A stretch of DNA of 64,000 nt from Asterella californica. Lineage: Eukaryota; Streptophyta; Marchantiopsida; Marchantiales; Aytoniaceae. Position numbers and translations under genes: made by a program. Each line of letters begins with the position of its first letter. The first letter of the stretch is position 1. Below the pieces are notes generated by a model. It did not search any database and had not been told where the DNA came from. It worked only from the letters and a program-made list of their open reading frames with translations. The stretch spans positions 17,670,001 to 17,734,000 of the forward strand of contig JAYKYS010000007.1 in assembly GCA_036924285.1 (NCBI GenBank). Reading direction: 5' to 3'. Shown here in pieces: positions 1-11,229 of this stretch.

Positions 1-598
1 ACTTCTCATCTGCAGCCCGAAGAAATAGCTTTGTCTTGTTAGATTGCAACGTCAACTTCTCCATCCTGGTCAGCCGTGAAAACTACTTCTCAAACTCCCT
101 GAGCAACTCTGTAGCTTGTAAACCTTTCCTTGGTTGCTCAACCCACTCCAAGAATGATTTCTTGGTGATCCGATCAAAGTCCTCCAAGAAGTACTCATCC
201 ATCAAGGCACGAGCAAACGTATCTCAATCCTTGTTAAAATGCTTCGTTAGCATTTTAACATGATCTCTAATCTCTGGAGTTGCTGCTAACTCAAACTTCT
301 CAATCATCTCATCTTCTGAGACCCGGTTCAGCTCCATCTCCTTCACATAATGCCTCAGATATCTTGAGACATCTCTCTCATCAAATTGATCAATCCTGCT
401 GACCACCGCTTGTAGCGTCTTTGTTGCCAAAGCTTCCTTCCGCTCATCAGACTGTTGCTGTCGTAAGAACATAGTGAAAGCTTGGAACATCGATGCAGTC
501 ACCGGATCCAACTGCACCTTCGGCAACCCACCTGAACCACTAGCTCCATCTCCATCACTTCTCTCATCCCCACTCATGACTGTCAATCTCTTCTTCAA
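1..598 (-). pseudogene. gag fragment of gypsy family A, cut by window edge
   Basis: This is the capsid-like part of a Ty3/gypsy gag. The first frame starts at 598, or at the internal Met near 577, and stops at 224-226. It aligns clearly with the gag at 49,405-49,752: both share the 'FQAF' block, an 'FLRQ' block, a 'SRYLRHY/SEYLRCY' block and a 'PEIRDH/LEIREH' block. After the TGA at 224-226 the same frame continues with gag-like sequence (EYFLEDF, RITKKSF, ELLREFE), so the stop interrupts one longer gag. A second stop lies further downstream. The family A LTR adjoins it at 654, so this is the 5' part of a copy that runs off the left edge. The family assignment is certain by comparison within the window; the exact start is not. 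Confidence 0.8.
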
Positions 599-653
599 AG
601 TTCACACACAGAAGAAATCTCCACCCCAGACCTTCACGTCAAGTTCACCACCG

Positions 654-2270
654 TATCGTGTCGGATATTGCGTGAAAGATGTCCAGAAAAATGTGAGGTT
701 CTTGGCTGTGGAGATGTTGTGTGCTGAACAAAGACAAGACAAAGAAAAACAACCAAAGAAAACGAATGCTGCAATATATACCAACTCCAAATGTATGTAC
801 ACTGCCGGTTCTTTCTTCCTAAGAACACAAAACTGAGAAACAGACCAGAGCGGTCTGTAATATGCTTCAAAGCCCTTAAAACAAACCCCTGAATCTCATC
901 CTTGACCCAAAACCACCGAAGCATAGCTCAAAGCAAGAGAAACTTCCCTTTGCTAACAAACAGAGCCTGCTCCAGTATCACACGATTGAAACCCAAGTCC
1001 AAACCACATCCATGTACAAGCTCTTAGCCAAAGCTAGCTACCACAAGCTGTATATAACCACCCAGAACTCTAACGAACTCAAAAGAGCAAAACCCGTAGC
1101 GAAGAAATCAAAAAAGACCTATCTGAGAACTATCTCCTTTCGTCGAACGGACTTCAGATGTCGATAGGGTCTCCTCCGTTGACTCCGTTAACCCAAGAAA
1201 CCTTCAGATCCGACTCCCAACAGCCGAGATATCACCGATTTTCGGTCGCAGGTGATCGAACCTTCAAAAACTACTCCCTGCGGCTTAAAACTGCACACAC
1301 TGCTCAAACGGATCGCTTGATCTGATATCTGTCTTCCTAGGCAGGTAGATCTAGCTATCACGAACCCAACGAGACTCCAAACAAGCCGTTTGGAGTTCCC
1401 CTTGCAAAACCACGCAAGAAATTTAGTCGCAGGTTGTAAAAAAACTGACGTAAATGGACTCCCTGTGGCTCAAACTTGCTCACCTCACCCAAACCAACAA
1501 TCCAATCCACTTATTGTCTTCTCCTATGCGTAGATGAAGACTCCTTGGTCACGTAGGCACCAAGAACGACAGCTTGGCACACCGATCGCGAAGAACAACC
1601 CAATTTTAGGTCATAGACGATGAAAAACCTGACGCAAGCGCTTCCCTGCGAGCCAATTTCACTCAGAACTCCTAAACCGCCCGATGAAACTTGGTATCGT
1701 CTTCAATTTTCTGTAGAACTCGGTGTTCTCATCCCGATGGATCCAAGGACAACAAGTTTGGACTCCGGAACGACCGGAACGGTCTAACTCTCCTTCACAG
1801 GTAACTAAAATCTCCAAATCTCCTTCATGCGTCTCAATTCTCTCGGTATACACATCCCCGGATCTGTCTCTTCCCAAACCGTCTTAACATGTGCGTAGCC
1901 TGTACAGATCTGAACCCAATGACACCTTGCGCGCGTATATTAGACTTCCTAAATTCCCAAACCGTCCACCAACAAGTCGCAGACGCAAGCTAGCCCCTAA
2001 GCTCCCCCCTTGTATTAGTCTCTGTACGTACGAAGTTCTCTGTGATAATAATGAAGCAAGTCCCTTGCATCTTTGATATAACAACTGAAGTCTCAAATAC
2101 CCTGTCAGCAAGTAAACTAAGGCCTAGCTTGATTTTTCCTTCTTTCGAGTCGCATAACTTCTTCGCTAGACGTCCAAACGAAGTAAACAAGGTGCCTATG
2201 AAAAGTTGACAACGAACTCTATCCATTGATGCGATGAAAGTGGAGATCCAAAATTGTGCCAAAAGCGAAA
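654..2270 (-). mobile_element. Family A gypsy 5' LTR, truncated
   Basis: Reverse complement of most of the long LTRs found at 47,252-49,230 and 51,686-53,704. Matching landmarks include the terminal word next to 654, the segment around 1,330-1,560, and the word containing 'cacttttggcac' near 2,260. Homology stops near 2,270, so the outer end of this LTR is missing or replaced. The interval between the LTR end and the gag start holds the same primer-binding-site-like word (TGGTGAAC..GACGTGAA) as the complete copy. Confidence 0.8.
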
Positions 2271-3020
2271 AAGAGCGCAATATGTTATCTTGTAAAGCTT
2301 GGTAGAATTTTCCATAAGCGCGACTTGCAACCTCCATGCATTTGTGTGTGGATCACTTGCACAACAGCTAATAAGTGAAGTTTCAAATAAGTTGAAATCT
2401 AGAATTTGAGAGATCTCGCTCACCGATTTCATGCAGTGCAAGCAAGCATTGTACGTCAAGACACCATTTGTGTTTCTGACCGGTTTCACTATTGCACACC
2501 TCATCCATCGTGCATAGAGCAATGTTCTTGACATCGCTAAGCCCTCATAGAATTCTGTGAGAGTGCTACTCTGTGTTGTCATGGAATTGTTCCAATGAGA
2601 GCTCGTGACACTAGTGTGATTGAGAGTGCATAGTCTTCTCTACTACACTGTTGTTGTTCAAACTCGTCCATTTCTTCCGCAAACACTCTATACCACTTCA
2701 TAGACTTCACGACTCGATGCGATGACAAAGACGTCCACATGTACTCTGACGTGAGATGATAACTAGCACAACGGTCAGTTGTAAATGGGGGGTGGGATGA
2801 AGAAACAAAACGTTAACGGGGGTGGGATCAAGTCCGACTTTCATTTTGAAGGTGGGATCAAGTAAATTTCTATGTTTACGAGCATACATGATATATGTCT
2901 AGTGATTCTATATTATTAAACTTAACCATCTCTTAAAGTGGTATGTCTTTGCTCATTGAGAACTGTGATCGTGAAGCTTGCTACCGGTCCTGTCTCTCAC
3001 CCAAGATAAACCTCTGATGA
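2271..3020. other. No gene recognised
   Basis: Between the truncated family A LTR and the probable LTR of family B. A 128-codon minus-strand frame (2196-2582) crosses the LTR boundary and resembles no family I know. I see no motif that supports a gene. Confidence 0.4.
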
Positions 3021-3744
3021 TCTTTGATGAAGCGCATCATGGAACTAGGGGGCCTCGGCTAAATCCAACTCTCAACACACCCATATCACTTCCTCACTCG
3101 AGACATGAACTATCATGGAGACAAAGAGATGAAAAACACACCCTTTATAGATACGACATAACGGCTTCCAAGTACAAAAAAAGAGAGGATGAAGGATCAC
3201 TCCACAATCACTCCATTTATACTATTCCAGATTTACCACTATAACTACTTGTAAATCTGATTTACTGCAATTTATCGAGATCAAGTCAAAGGTAAAAGTC
3301 ATAAGTCAAGGGTAGATATCTCTATTTTTGACTCTACTCTAATAATTAAGATCCTTCTAGAAATAAAAGGAATATTTGAAAAGAAATCTCAGATTGCTCC
3401 TTATAAGACAAAGTACTAACACATAATTGAGCCAAAAAGGTCAACAACCCTCTTGATTGTTTGAGTTTAAACCTCTTCGACCAATAAAATTCAGTCACGC
3501 ATAAGACAAGAGTGTATTATTCACCTACTTGTCATTTTATGCACAACCAAACAAAATAGTGGTTCTCACATTGAGAATATTTTAATATTCTATCTTCAAA
3601 TATCACCAACTCTAATTGTGACTACTCCTAGTTATTTATCACTAACTTAGAGTGTTGTCTAGCCTTGGGACTTATTTAGAAGACTCACCACACATAGTTA
3701 TAACTTATCATATATTTACTACTATGCAACCCCTAGGTGTTACA
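3021..3744 (-). mobile_element. Probable 3' LTR of gypsy family B
   Basis: On the minus strand the family B pol frame ends with TAG at 3757-3759. It is followed at once by a polypurine run (GTCTGGGGGTAAA) and then TGTAACACCTAGGGG, a normal LTR start, at 3744. The far end of this LTR could not be fixed because no second copy is present, so the boundary near 3021 is arbitrary. The interval is AT-rich and has no convincing gene. Confidence 0.5.
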
Positions 3745-3756
3745 TTTACCCCCAGA

Positions 3757-4856
3757 CTAAGTTTTCACTCCGTCCTCGGAGTGAATGATGACTTTCCGTT
3801 GATGAAAGAGCTTGAGCTTGTTGTGATTCACCCGGTCAAACCTCCGTCCTCCTAGCTCTTTCAAGTCGTATGTAAAGTTACTTCATACCTTCTCGACAAT
3901 GAAAGGACCAAAATAACGTGGAAGAAACTTCTTTCTAGCTCTTTTATACCTAATGGCATCGAAAAGCATTACCATATCTCCTTCTTTGAACGACTTCACT
4001 TCTCTCTTACCGAGATGCTTGTCATAATACTTCTTTTGACGTTCTTGTGTCTTCTCCATCTGAACCATTGCCACAACTAGTGCTTCCTCCGACTCCAATA
4101 GTTGCTCCCTTCTAGACTTCTCAGCTGCTGCCCAATCAACCTCTTTAATATCTTATGGACAGTTTGAAAAATAGATAGATCAAATTGTATCGGCAACTTT
4201 GATTCCACACCGTAAACAAGATGAAAAGGAGTATATCCCGTTGAAGTCTTCGTAGTAGTCCTGTACTCCCACAAGATTGCATGTAACCTCTTATCGTAGT
4301 TGTGCTTCGCCTCCTCCATATCAACGTCCTTGGTCAGCATCGTACACAAGGTATGATTGGTCTTCTCAGCTAGCCCGTTAGCCTTCGGTTTGTAAGAAGT
4401 TGTCACTCGCGACTTGATGGAGAAATGTTCCAACATAGTGGTTGTGATGCTTCCTACAAATTCACCACCCCTATGAGAAATCAACTCAAGAGGGCATCCA
4501 AACCTAGTAATGATATGTTCTCATAAGAAACGGCCAACCTCTTCCTCACTTGTGGATTTAAGTGGTCTGGCTTCCACCCACTTGATCAGATAGTCGGTTG
4601 CAATCACGATATATCTGTTGTCACAAGGGGTTTTGTTTAAAGGGCCTACATGATCAATTCATCACTTCTCAAACGGTCCTAGCACAGGAACTGATCTCAA
4701 GAGAGGAATGCTAGTAGACTTCTTGGCAAAAGCTTGGCACACAACGCAAGTTCTGCAGTACTCCAAACAGTCCTTGAAAATACCCTTCCAATGATATCCA
4801 GCGTCTAAGATTTTGAAGAAGATAATCGAACTATCATTCCTGACTAGCTTGACCAA
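3757..4856 (-). pseudogene. Gypsy family B integrase
   Basis: Integrase and C-terminal tail of a Ty3/gypsy pol, read from high to low coordinates. The N-terminal zinc-binding region is seen at about 4,740-4,856 (GYHW, then C-x2-C in 'CRTCVVC'). The catalytic core is at 4,100-4,500, including 'RGGEFVG', where the family normally has D-x-G, and the 'YKPKANGLAEKTN' block close to the usual catalytic Glu region. The tail at 3,757-4,098 has the 'YFGPFIVEKV' and 'RFDRVNHNKLK' blocks. Several frames are needed (3883-4098, 4077-4484, 4662-4856), so it is frameshifted. Integrase joins the element's cDNA to host DNA; this copy cannot make an intact enzyme. Confidence 0.8.
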
Positions 4857-4860
4857 GTTG

Positions 4861-5684
4861 AGACAATTTCTTGAGGTGATGGGGTATTATCGTAGATTCA
4901 TCTCATCCTTTTCCAATAAAGCTCAATTATTGACCAACTACATGAAGTCTTCGAGCTGATACTCCAAGATCAGAAGGCTAAGGAGGCGTTTGAAGAATTG
5001 AAGAAGGCATTGGTGATAGTCCCAATCCTCGTCAAACTTGACTGGAGTAAATCATTCATTGTTTATAATGAATGATTTACTCCAGATGATGCATCCAATG
5101 TCGCGATTGGATGTACCTTGAGTCAGTTAGATGAGAATGGACATGACCATCCAATAGCTTATGCTAGTAGACAGATGGTGCAGGCTGAGAAGAACTATTC
5201 CGTGACAGAGAGAAAAGGGTTGGCAGTAATCTTTGCTTTGAAGTTTCGGCACTACTTGTTAGGAGGAAAATTTTCTATAGTGACTGGTCACAAAACTTTG
5301 AAGTACATCTTCAATAAGCCCAACGTAGAGGGGAGGATAGCTCGGTGGAAGATCCTCATGGCGGAATATGATTATGTCATTGAGGATAGACCTGGGAGGA
5401 AGCATACCAACGCATATTTGTTATCCAGAGCCACGACGGATTAGGGGAAGAACCATTAAATGATACTTATCCGGATGAAGACTTGATGACCATCACGTTG
5501 AGCAGCAAGGTACCAGAAGAGTACAAAGAGGTGTGGAATTTTCTCTCTGATGGTTCATTTCTTGAAGGCATGCATACATCATCATCGAAAGAGTTCTTTT
5601 TCATCAAAGTGCTGATGGATTGCTACAACGAGCTGTGGGTAAGGAGGAAGCTGTGAGGTTGATGCTAGAGTATGGACGATGGAC
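4861..5684 (+). pseudogene. Inverted block of family B: RT end, RNase H, integrase start
   Basis: This block lies on the plus strand although the pol sequence on both sides is on the minus strand. It begins with the RT thumb/connection block ('FLEVMGYYRRFI'). RNase H follows at 5,118-5,444 (IAYASRQM, KNYSVTERKGLAVIFALKFRHYL, then LKYIFNKPN and ARWKILMAEYDY). After the stop at 5,442-5,444 come frames leading into the start of integrase. An inserted 20-base palindrome arm at 5,067-5,085 interrupts the RNase H start exactly where the catalytic Asp block is expected. The order of domains shows an in-place inversion of about 830 bp, not a separate element. Confidence 0.75.
5042..5085. repeat. Perfect 19-bp foldback inside RNase H
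   Basis: Arms 5042-5060 and 5067-5085 are exact reverse complements, with the loop 'gtttat'. The right arm breaks the otherwise readable protein between 'SKSFIVY' and 'DASNVAIG'. It is therefore an insertion copied from the adjacent strand rather than ancestral sequence. Confidence 0.9.
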
Positions 5685-5724
5685 CTGTATGTGATGACCA
5701 CTTTAGAAGGGTCATCACATACAG
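5685..5724. repeat. Perfect 15-bp foldback at inversion breakpoint
   Basis: Arms 5685-5699 (CTGTATGTGATGACC) and 5710-5724 pair perfectly around a 10-base loop. It lies exactly where the family B pol switches from plus back to minus strand. Confidence 0.9.
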
Positions 5725-6265
5725 TCTGGATCCACTCCTATTCCATTTTTGGAGACGATGTGCCCCAACAACAAACCCTCCTCGCATCCAAAAATACACT
5801 TTTTTGGATTCTAAGATGCATTAGCTTGCTCCAATCCGCTCTAAGACTTTGATCAGATGATCAAAGTGATCCTCCTTCCGTCCATACACACAAAAGTCAT
5901 CGATGAAGTCTCCAACAAACTTCTCAAGAAATGGTTCGAACACTTTGTTCATGAACCGTTGAAAAGTAGTTGGAGCATTACATAATCCGAACGGTATCAC
6001 GCGAAACGCAAATTTACTCCACGGAGTAGTGAAAGTCGTTAAGTGCTGATGCTCATGTATTATATGGATCTGTTTATATTCACTATAATCGTCTCCAAAA
6101 TTGTATCATTTGTGACCTGCGACTTCTTTCAAGATCTCATCGATGAATGACAACGGATAGTAATCCATCTTAGTGACCGCATTCAACTTCTTGTAATCCA
6201 CACATACATTATCGTGGTGAGTTTTCTTGAGAAGGGCGAAACCTTTCTGGCTATGATATGATCGT
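5725..6265 (-). pseudogene. Gypsy family B reverse transcriptase, central part
   Basis: Palm region of a Ty3/gypsy reverse transcriptase on the minus strand. Visible blocks in order are 'CVDYKKLNAVTKMDYYPLSFID' (split here as CVDYKKLN and DYYPLSFIDE), 'GFALLKKT' just before it, a block with 'NAPTTFQRFMNKVFEPF', and the catalytic 'FIDDF' at about 5,880-5,920. The enzyme copies element RNA to cDNA. Stops and frame changes occur, and no long open frame survives. It continues in sense with the fragment at 7,496-7,600 after a 1.2-kb insertion. Confidence 0.75.
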
Positions 6266-6269
6266 GAAC

Positions 6270-7495
6270 GTTGTGTTACGTCTACTCAGGGAAGGGTTGA
6301 GCTTCTGACGGTGGTGGTCTATTCGAAGAAGTGTTGGGATTCAGGCTATGGTTGCTTACTACAGAGGTAGGCTTCAGGTCATAAGGGCACTATAAACCTT
6401 CACACAGATCGAATGGATCCTCTATTATGTTCAAAAACATAAAAATCAGGTCAAACTAGCAGTAATAAGATCAGACAGTGAACTTTAACTCTCAAGAATG
6501 GGTAACATACAATGGTTTAGGCTTCAGAACTTCTCCTACATGTAACTGAGGTCCTATTGAATACACATACGAAATTTCAGCTTGAGATCAAATCAGAGCA
6601 CCGAGATATGGGCAGAAACATTCTGAGCAAAGAAATTACGGCAATTTCTAGTACCCAGACAGCTATTTCGATGATTCTTACAGGATTTGGAGTCTACAGC
6701 ATGCTGAACATCCCTGTGAAATTTGACCTCCTGAATGTACACAGTTCTCCAGATCTTGTTCTCTGAAGTTGCTGCTCTAGATTGAGAGCTTTTCGGACCC
6801 CCTCTACTTCAGCGGTCGCCTTGAATTACTCACTCACTCAATTGACATGAAAATTCATGGACAGTCGTAGCCCTGCTGACAGTGAACAAGACCACAAAAG
6901 TTTAAAGCGATTTTCTCAATTATGCTGCGATTGACACCAAAAACTCCAAAATCAACAAAAGTAATGCAATTCTGGCACAGTCTGAACTTCAATCTGCCAT
7001 AACTCCTTCTTTATTGCTCTAAATCGATCAAGAATTTGACTGACATCGACTGGCACAACAAGGCCTATCCTCCTGTGTTCTCAGATTTCAGAATGTCCTC
7101 ACCAATTGCTCGAAATCTCCTTTAGACGTATGCTTCTAAAGTTAGAGTTTTACAAAAGACAAAAATAGACCAATGGGAGTGCATAGCTCCACTTGGTTGT
7201 TCTTTAGTGCCTTAATCTACGTGGTAACTTAACTTCACTCATAGGCTACCACGTCAGCCTCCTAAAATGACACGCAACCTTGAAAGATAACTTAAACCAG
7301 CTAGAAAGCATGCATGGGCGACAAGTAAGTACAATCCATGAGTTTAAAACTCTATGAACATGGTAAAAATTCTACTAGGACTCAAAATACATAATATCCT
7401 CGAGAATCAACTTCTCTGAGGTCCTAACTTCACTCAGAGAGACTAACTCCTGGCTGAGAGGTGAATCATTTACTATGTGAAATGATTCACATCAC
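6270..7495. mobile_element. Unclassified 1.2-kb insertion in the family B RT
   Basis: Separates two parts of one RT (KKKNGKLH at 7,496-7,600 and CVDYKKLN near 6,200). It starts near 'TGTTACGTC' at 6,275 and ends near a palindrome at 7,461-7,490. It has no coding capacity I recognise; the 69-codon frame 6557-6766 has no known motif. A solo LTR is one possibility. I could not define a clean target duplication. Confidence 0.4.
7461..7490. repeat. 11-bp foldback
   Basis: GTGAATCATTT (7461-7471) pairs with AAATGATTCAC (7480-7490) around an 8-base loop, at the right edge of the insertion in the family B RT. Confidence 0.85.
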
Positions 7496-7600
7496 GACAA
7501 CGTGAAGCTTACCGTTCTTCTTCTTCACGATCACAATAGGTGATATCCATTTTGAATTCGTAAAAGAACACAGCTTCCTTCAGTTTTGTAGTGTCGCAGG
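7496..7600 (-). pseudogene. Gypsy family B RT, N-terminal fragment
   Basis: The minus strand encodes 'KWISPIVIVKKKNGKLH', the conserved first RT block that precedes the 'CVDYKKLN' block. The second block is found 1.2 kb away, which proves the interruption. Upstream homology fades beyond about 7,600. Confidence 0.75.
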
Positions 7601-7989
7601 ATTACTCCTTTTGTCCATTTAGTATACAAGATATCGTTCTCACAGAGGATTTGTACAAGTAACGCTGCTCTAAGTTCTAAGATCTGTTCAAACACACAAA
7701 CACACGAGTTTTGCCTAGAAATCCCGTCTTCTCACAAAACCACACGTCTTCCAGACTCTCCAAAAGGTGCTATGTACCTAAACAAACAACTACTAATTGA
7801 AATATCACACAACTATTCACAGAGAAGCTCGGGAAGACGCTTCCTGCTTCCAGGTCACTTCTTCCGGTCTTCTCAGTATCGTCTTCCCAAAGCAATTCTC
7901 GGCTTCTGGGGGTTCAACTCAGCTTCTCGCACCTCCAGAAGACTGCTCCTGCTTCGCAGAAGTCGACTAGCAACGGCGGTTACACCTTA

Positions 7990-8256
7990 TTCTCTCACAT
8001 TCTCGTTGATGGGATTGTTTGGAAGGACCATATTCGTAATTGCGCGTCATGTCATCTTCCCAACATCAATGATACCGTTGACCTAAGCTTAGCAATTGTA
8101 CGTGTAAGCTTGAAGTGTATGTTATGCGGATCTGTTGGTGGAGTAGCCCGTATGTTGGTGTGTGATGGTTGTTCGAGACGTTGACACATGTCGTGTTTGA
8201 TTTCACTTCTCAATGTCATTTCTATTGGATGGTTGGTTTATTCTCTATGTATATAG
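7990..8256 (+). pseudogene. C-terminus of gypsy family C pol with PHD-like finger
   Basis: Related to the minus-strand frame at 43,910-44,326: both have 'WKDHIRNC/WKDHVRNC', then 'CHLPN/CHLLN', then 'DLSLAIV/DPSLAVV', then 'KCMLCGS/RCMFCGS'. Here the sequence continues through a zinc-finger pattern: C-x2-C, 11 residues, C-x2-C, 4 residues, H-x2-C. A final segment 'IGWLVYSLCI' precedes a TAG at 8254-8256. This matches a PHD finger (Cys4-His-Cys3) with two defects: a stop codon just before the His, where family members have Trp, and Tyr in place of the seventh Cys. PHD fingers commonly bind histone H3 tails, so a role in targeting integration to chromatin is plausible but inferred. Confidence 0.75.
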
Positions 8257-8419
8257 CAGGATAGCCGATTAGATCTTTGCGTGGTATGGATTGTAGACAT
8301 ACGACTAACGATGTAGCACCCGACCTCCTGATCCTTGCACCCATGAAGGTGTATACCACGTAGTTGAGATATGGAGCTATCTGGAGTTAGAGGGACCTAA
8401 CTGCTAGTTAGGGGGCGAT

Positions 8420-8812
8420 TGTGATACACTTGTGTATGTGTATGACATCATCCATGTGTTATATATATGTGTGGTGTATCTCTGACAGTGATGTATGTTG
8501 TGTAACGATGTGTACATGTGCATGACAGCTGTCACGTCAATTTGGCATCTCGGTTAGGTTAACCGAGTGCAGAATGGTTAATCTCGATAAGGTTGTTAGT
8601 GCCGTTAGGACGAGTTTTTGAGACAGCCCACTAGGAGTATACTTCGCAGGTAGGGCTTGGAGGTCTTTGTTCTTCAAGTTGAGCTTTCAAGCTCTTGGCT
8701 ATGGTGGATAGTCTTGGTGAGTGCAATCTAGATTCTCTGTGAGCACATAGTGGATCTTTAGTGATTGTTTAGTGTCCGTTGGCATGGTGGAGTAAGTACA
8801 TATCGTTTATCA
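8420..8812 (+). mobile_element. Family C gypsy 3' LTR
   Basis: Starts TGTGATACACTTG directly after a purine-rich run (GGGGGCGA) and ends ..TTTATCA. Its 3' half closely matches the minus-strand sequence 57,623-57,915 that flanks the other family C copy; shared words include 'TAGTGCCGTTAG', 'GCTATGGTGGATAGTCTTG' and 'GAGTACATATCG/AAGTACATATCG'. It lies about 160 bp beyond the PHD-like stop, as expected for a 3' LTR. Length is about 393 bp. Confidence 0.75.
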
Positions 8813-8813
8813 T

Positions 8814-8925
8814 TGTGGTACACTTGTGTATGTGTATGACGTCGTCCATGTGTTATGTGTATGTGTAGTGTACCTCTTACAGCAATGTATGAGCGATGTG
8901 TATGCGCACGAGATGAGATTTGAGA
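8814..8925 (+). mobile_element. Second, partial family C LTR in tandem
   Basis: The first roughly 110 bp of the LTR recur immediately after the first LTR ends (TGTGGTACACTTGTGTATG, then GACGTCGTCCATGTG). Homology is then lost. This is either an LTR-LTR tandem from recombination or the start of a second, truncated copy. Confidence 0.6.
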
Positions 8926-8929
8926 TAAG

Positions 8930-11040
8930 AAAGGTATTTGTATGTATAGATCTTATTAAAAAGTACCTCCTTTGACTTCACCCTGTAAAACAATGCTGGG
9001 GAGTTATGGCATTATACAGGAGAATTTTCTAGTTTGCACCGAAATTAATTAATTTCTCAGAAAGTAACTGACGCCTCCGAAACTCACCCTCGATATAAGG
9101 CTCATACATTTTCCGATTGGAAAATTTAAGTCAATTTAAATACCACGTAAATTTATTCCGCCGAAATTCCACTGATCTTCACCCGCGGAGTTCCCGGGCA
9201 CTGCTGTAAAGTAAGGCATCTTTTGTCGTTTCTGGTCTGGACAATCAAAGGAAATGGACAGTGGAACCATGTCGAGTCCCTTTTCAGTACAAGCTAGAGC
9301 CTTCCGCTATAGACTTTTCATTTGCTAGCTAGTCATTCACGAACATATGCATGTAGAGCTCATAATAGAGTTGTCAATGCTGTCAGCAATGACACCAGCT
9401 TTGAGTTCATGTCGACCTCTCTGAGTCAAATACATACCTCGACAAAGTTGACTGCTGCTTATAATTTAGCGATTCGGAGGAGTAAAACGGAATCTTACGT
9501 CTGAAGCTGATAGATAGTCTTGTGCACGGCTGTCCTGCACAATGAGAGATGATCATTACACCAATTAAGTTCCTGCATCAGCTGCATGAAAACACAGAAT
9601 GCCTTGAACTGAATTCTCGCATCTCGTGTCTATTTGTGAACATATTCTCATATCATTACAATAGTGTTTTCTGAACGGAAAACTGTAACTTTAGATTATC
9701 ATTCTTTTAGTTTCTGCTATGCGTCACCATGGTTTTACGTCGATTGTGAAAAATAAAAAGGAAGAGGGCATTTTTGTTGTGTAACGTATTTTTTCTTATT
9801 TAGAGATGGTTAAGCAGAGTAGCTCTAAAATTTGAAAAGAAAAAAGAATTTTGTATTGGAATTTTGTAATAGCCAGCACACCATACTACTGCTATTTAAG
9901 TCGTTGCAGTTTCACTTTATTTTCTCTAGACATTGTTGCAATAGGACGAAAAAGATCTATTTTTTCCATTGTCATTTTTTGGGCTTTAGCTCTCTACCAA
10001 AGAGAGAGGCACGCATGCTCGACCCGAACCTTCGGACCGTAAGAATTATTTAATTACAAGTCACTTAAATATATAAGTATATGAAAATTAAGACCATCAA
10101 ATGTCACGTGACAATTTACTGCAAAGAGAGCCGGAATGCCATGTCAACTCAAATTGCCACGGCCGCAATTTCCGTAGCCGTTTCAGAGCGACGAGCTTCC
10201 AGCTGCGACATAACAACAAGAAGACAAAGTATAGTAAAGTTCCTCTTTTACTATGTAGTCATGTGACACGAGGTTCTTTTCTTACGCAGCATGTCGAAGT
10301 GAAACACCCACAAGCATCATTCGCAAGTTTTGCTGCTGCTATGAAGGAGGTTTTTACTTGTACATACCCTTTCTTGGAGTTGGGTTGGGATTGAACGTAC
10401 TCATCCAGAACTATTTACTTTGTTGATACTTTACTTCAGTTAATTCAAAGTTTATAAAGTTAGATATTCATGCAAAGTGCAGTTTTGTCCGGAGTGAGGA
10501 AAAAGAAAAACGTTTACATAACTAAGAAAATAATGATGAATTAATCGTTTGGAATTGGTTTTAGATGCATTACGGGGGAAATTACAAGACATATGCTCGA
10601 TAATTTTAAGAGGAAGAGTCGACAAATTCTGGATAAATTTATGAAAAAAAAGGAAAAGGAGTATCTTAGGAAAAATCTTCCGTCAGACATAGTATGCTAC
10701 TCCTCCTCATGCAGAGAATTATGTTAAACTGAAGGACAGTCATTTCAGACTGTCCTTCAGATCGTTAACTGACACAGTCTTCAGATCGTTAACTGAGTGT
10801 TGATTTCTTGGTGCTGACTGTTTAGTTTCTTTAGAGACCAGATATTGCTATGTTGATGAGTGTCACTCGTTTTTCCGGCGTTTGGTTCCAAGTATATGAA
10901 GCATTACGTACTGGTAGGTAGTTCAGGATATGAGTTCAGCGTATAGATGGTTGTGTCTGTTTCTTCCGGCTGTTTGCAACTATATTGCTAAATTTGAGTT
11001 TTCAAAATTAGAGCAGTTCACTTGGTAACACATGGCCTCA
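8930..11040. other. No gene recognised
   Basis: AT-rich non-coding sequence. The frames at 9322-9504, 9832-10053 and 10101-10394 have no recognisable domain. One perfect 12-bp foldback (CTGAAGGACAGT at 10729-10740, partner 10749-10760) is followed by a short tandem duplication containing 'CAGATCGTTAACTGA'. Confidence 0.4.
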
Positions 11041-11226
11041 GCAATAAGAAAAACCCATAAGCACCGAACGTAAAATGAAATGTCTTCTGATATAAAAGAC
11101 TCTTCCTTACACGAGTAAAAATATATATTTTAATTTATAGCTTAACCTTTCTAAAAAAAGAGTTAAGTTATAAATTAAAGAACTTTCATATTTCACCTCT
11201 TCCAAACTTGGAAGAGGGTGAATAAG
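11040..11226 (-). repeat. Double-hairpin repeat, copy 1
   Basis: In reverse orientation: the internal signature 'aacccataag' near 11,050, then AT-rich hairpin 1 at 11,129-11,178 (TTTAATTTATA..CTTAAC pairing with its complement). Hairpin 2 follows at 11,188-11,224 (CCTCTTCCAA pairing with TTGGAAGAGG), then GGTGAATA. Layout and end words match the other copies. Confidence 0.6.
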
Positions 11227-11229
11227 CAT

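Noticed and set aside
3757..4098. Chromodomain at the end of family B integrase
   Set aside because: The tail shows the usual 'YFGPFIVEKV' and 'RFDRVNHNKLK' blocks but no chromodomain aromatic cage residues before the stop.
9322..10394. Short plus-strand frames
   Set aside because: No motif, no consistent coding composition, and overlapping alternatives in other frames.
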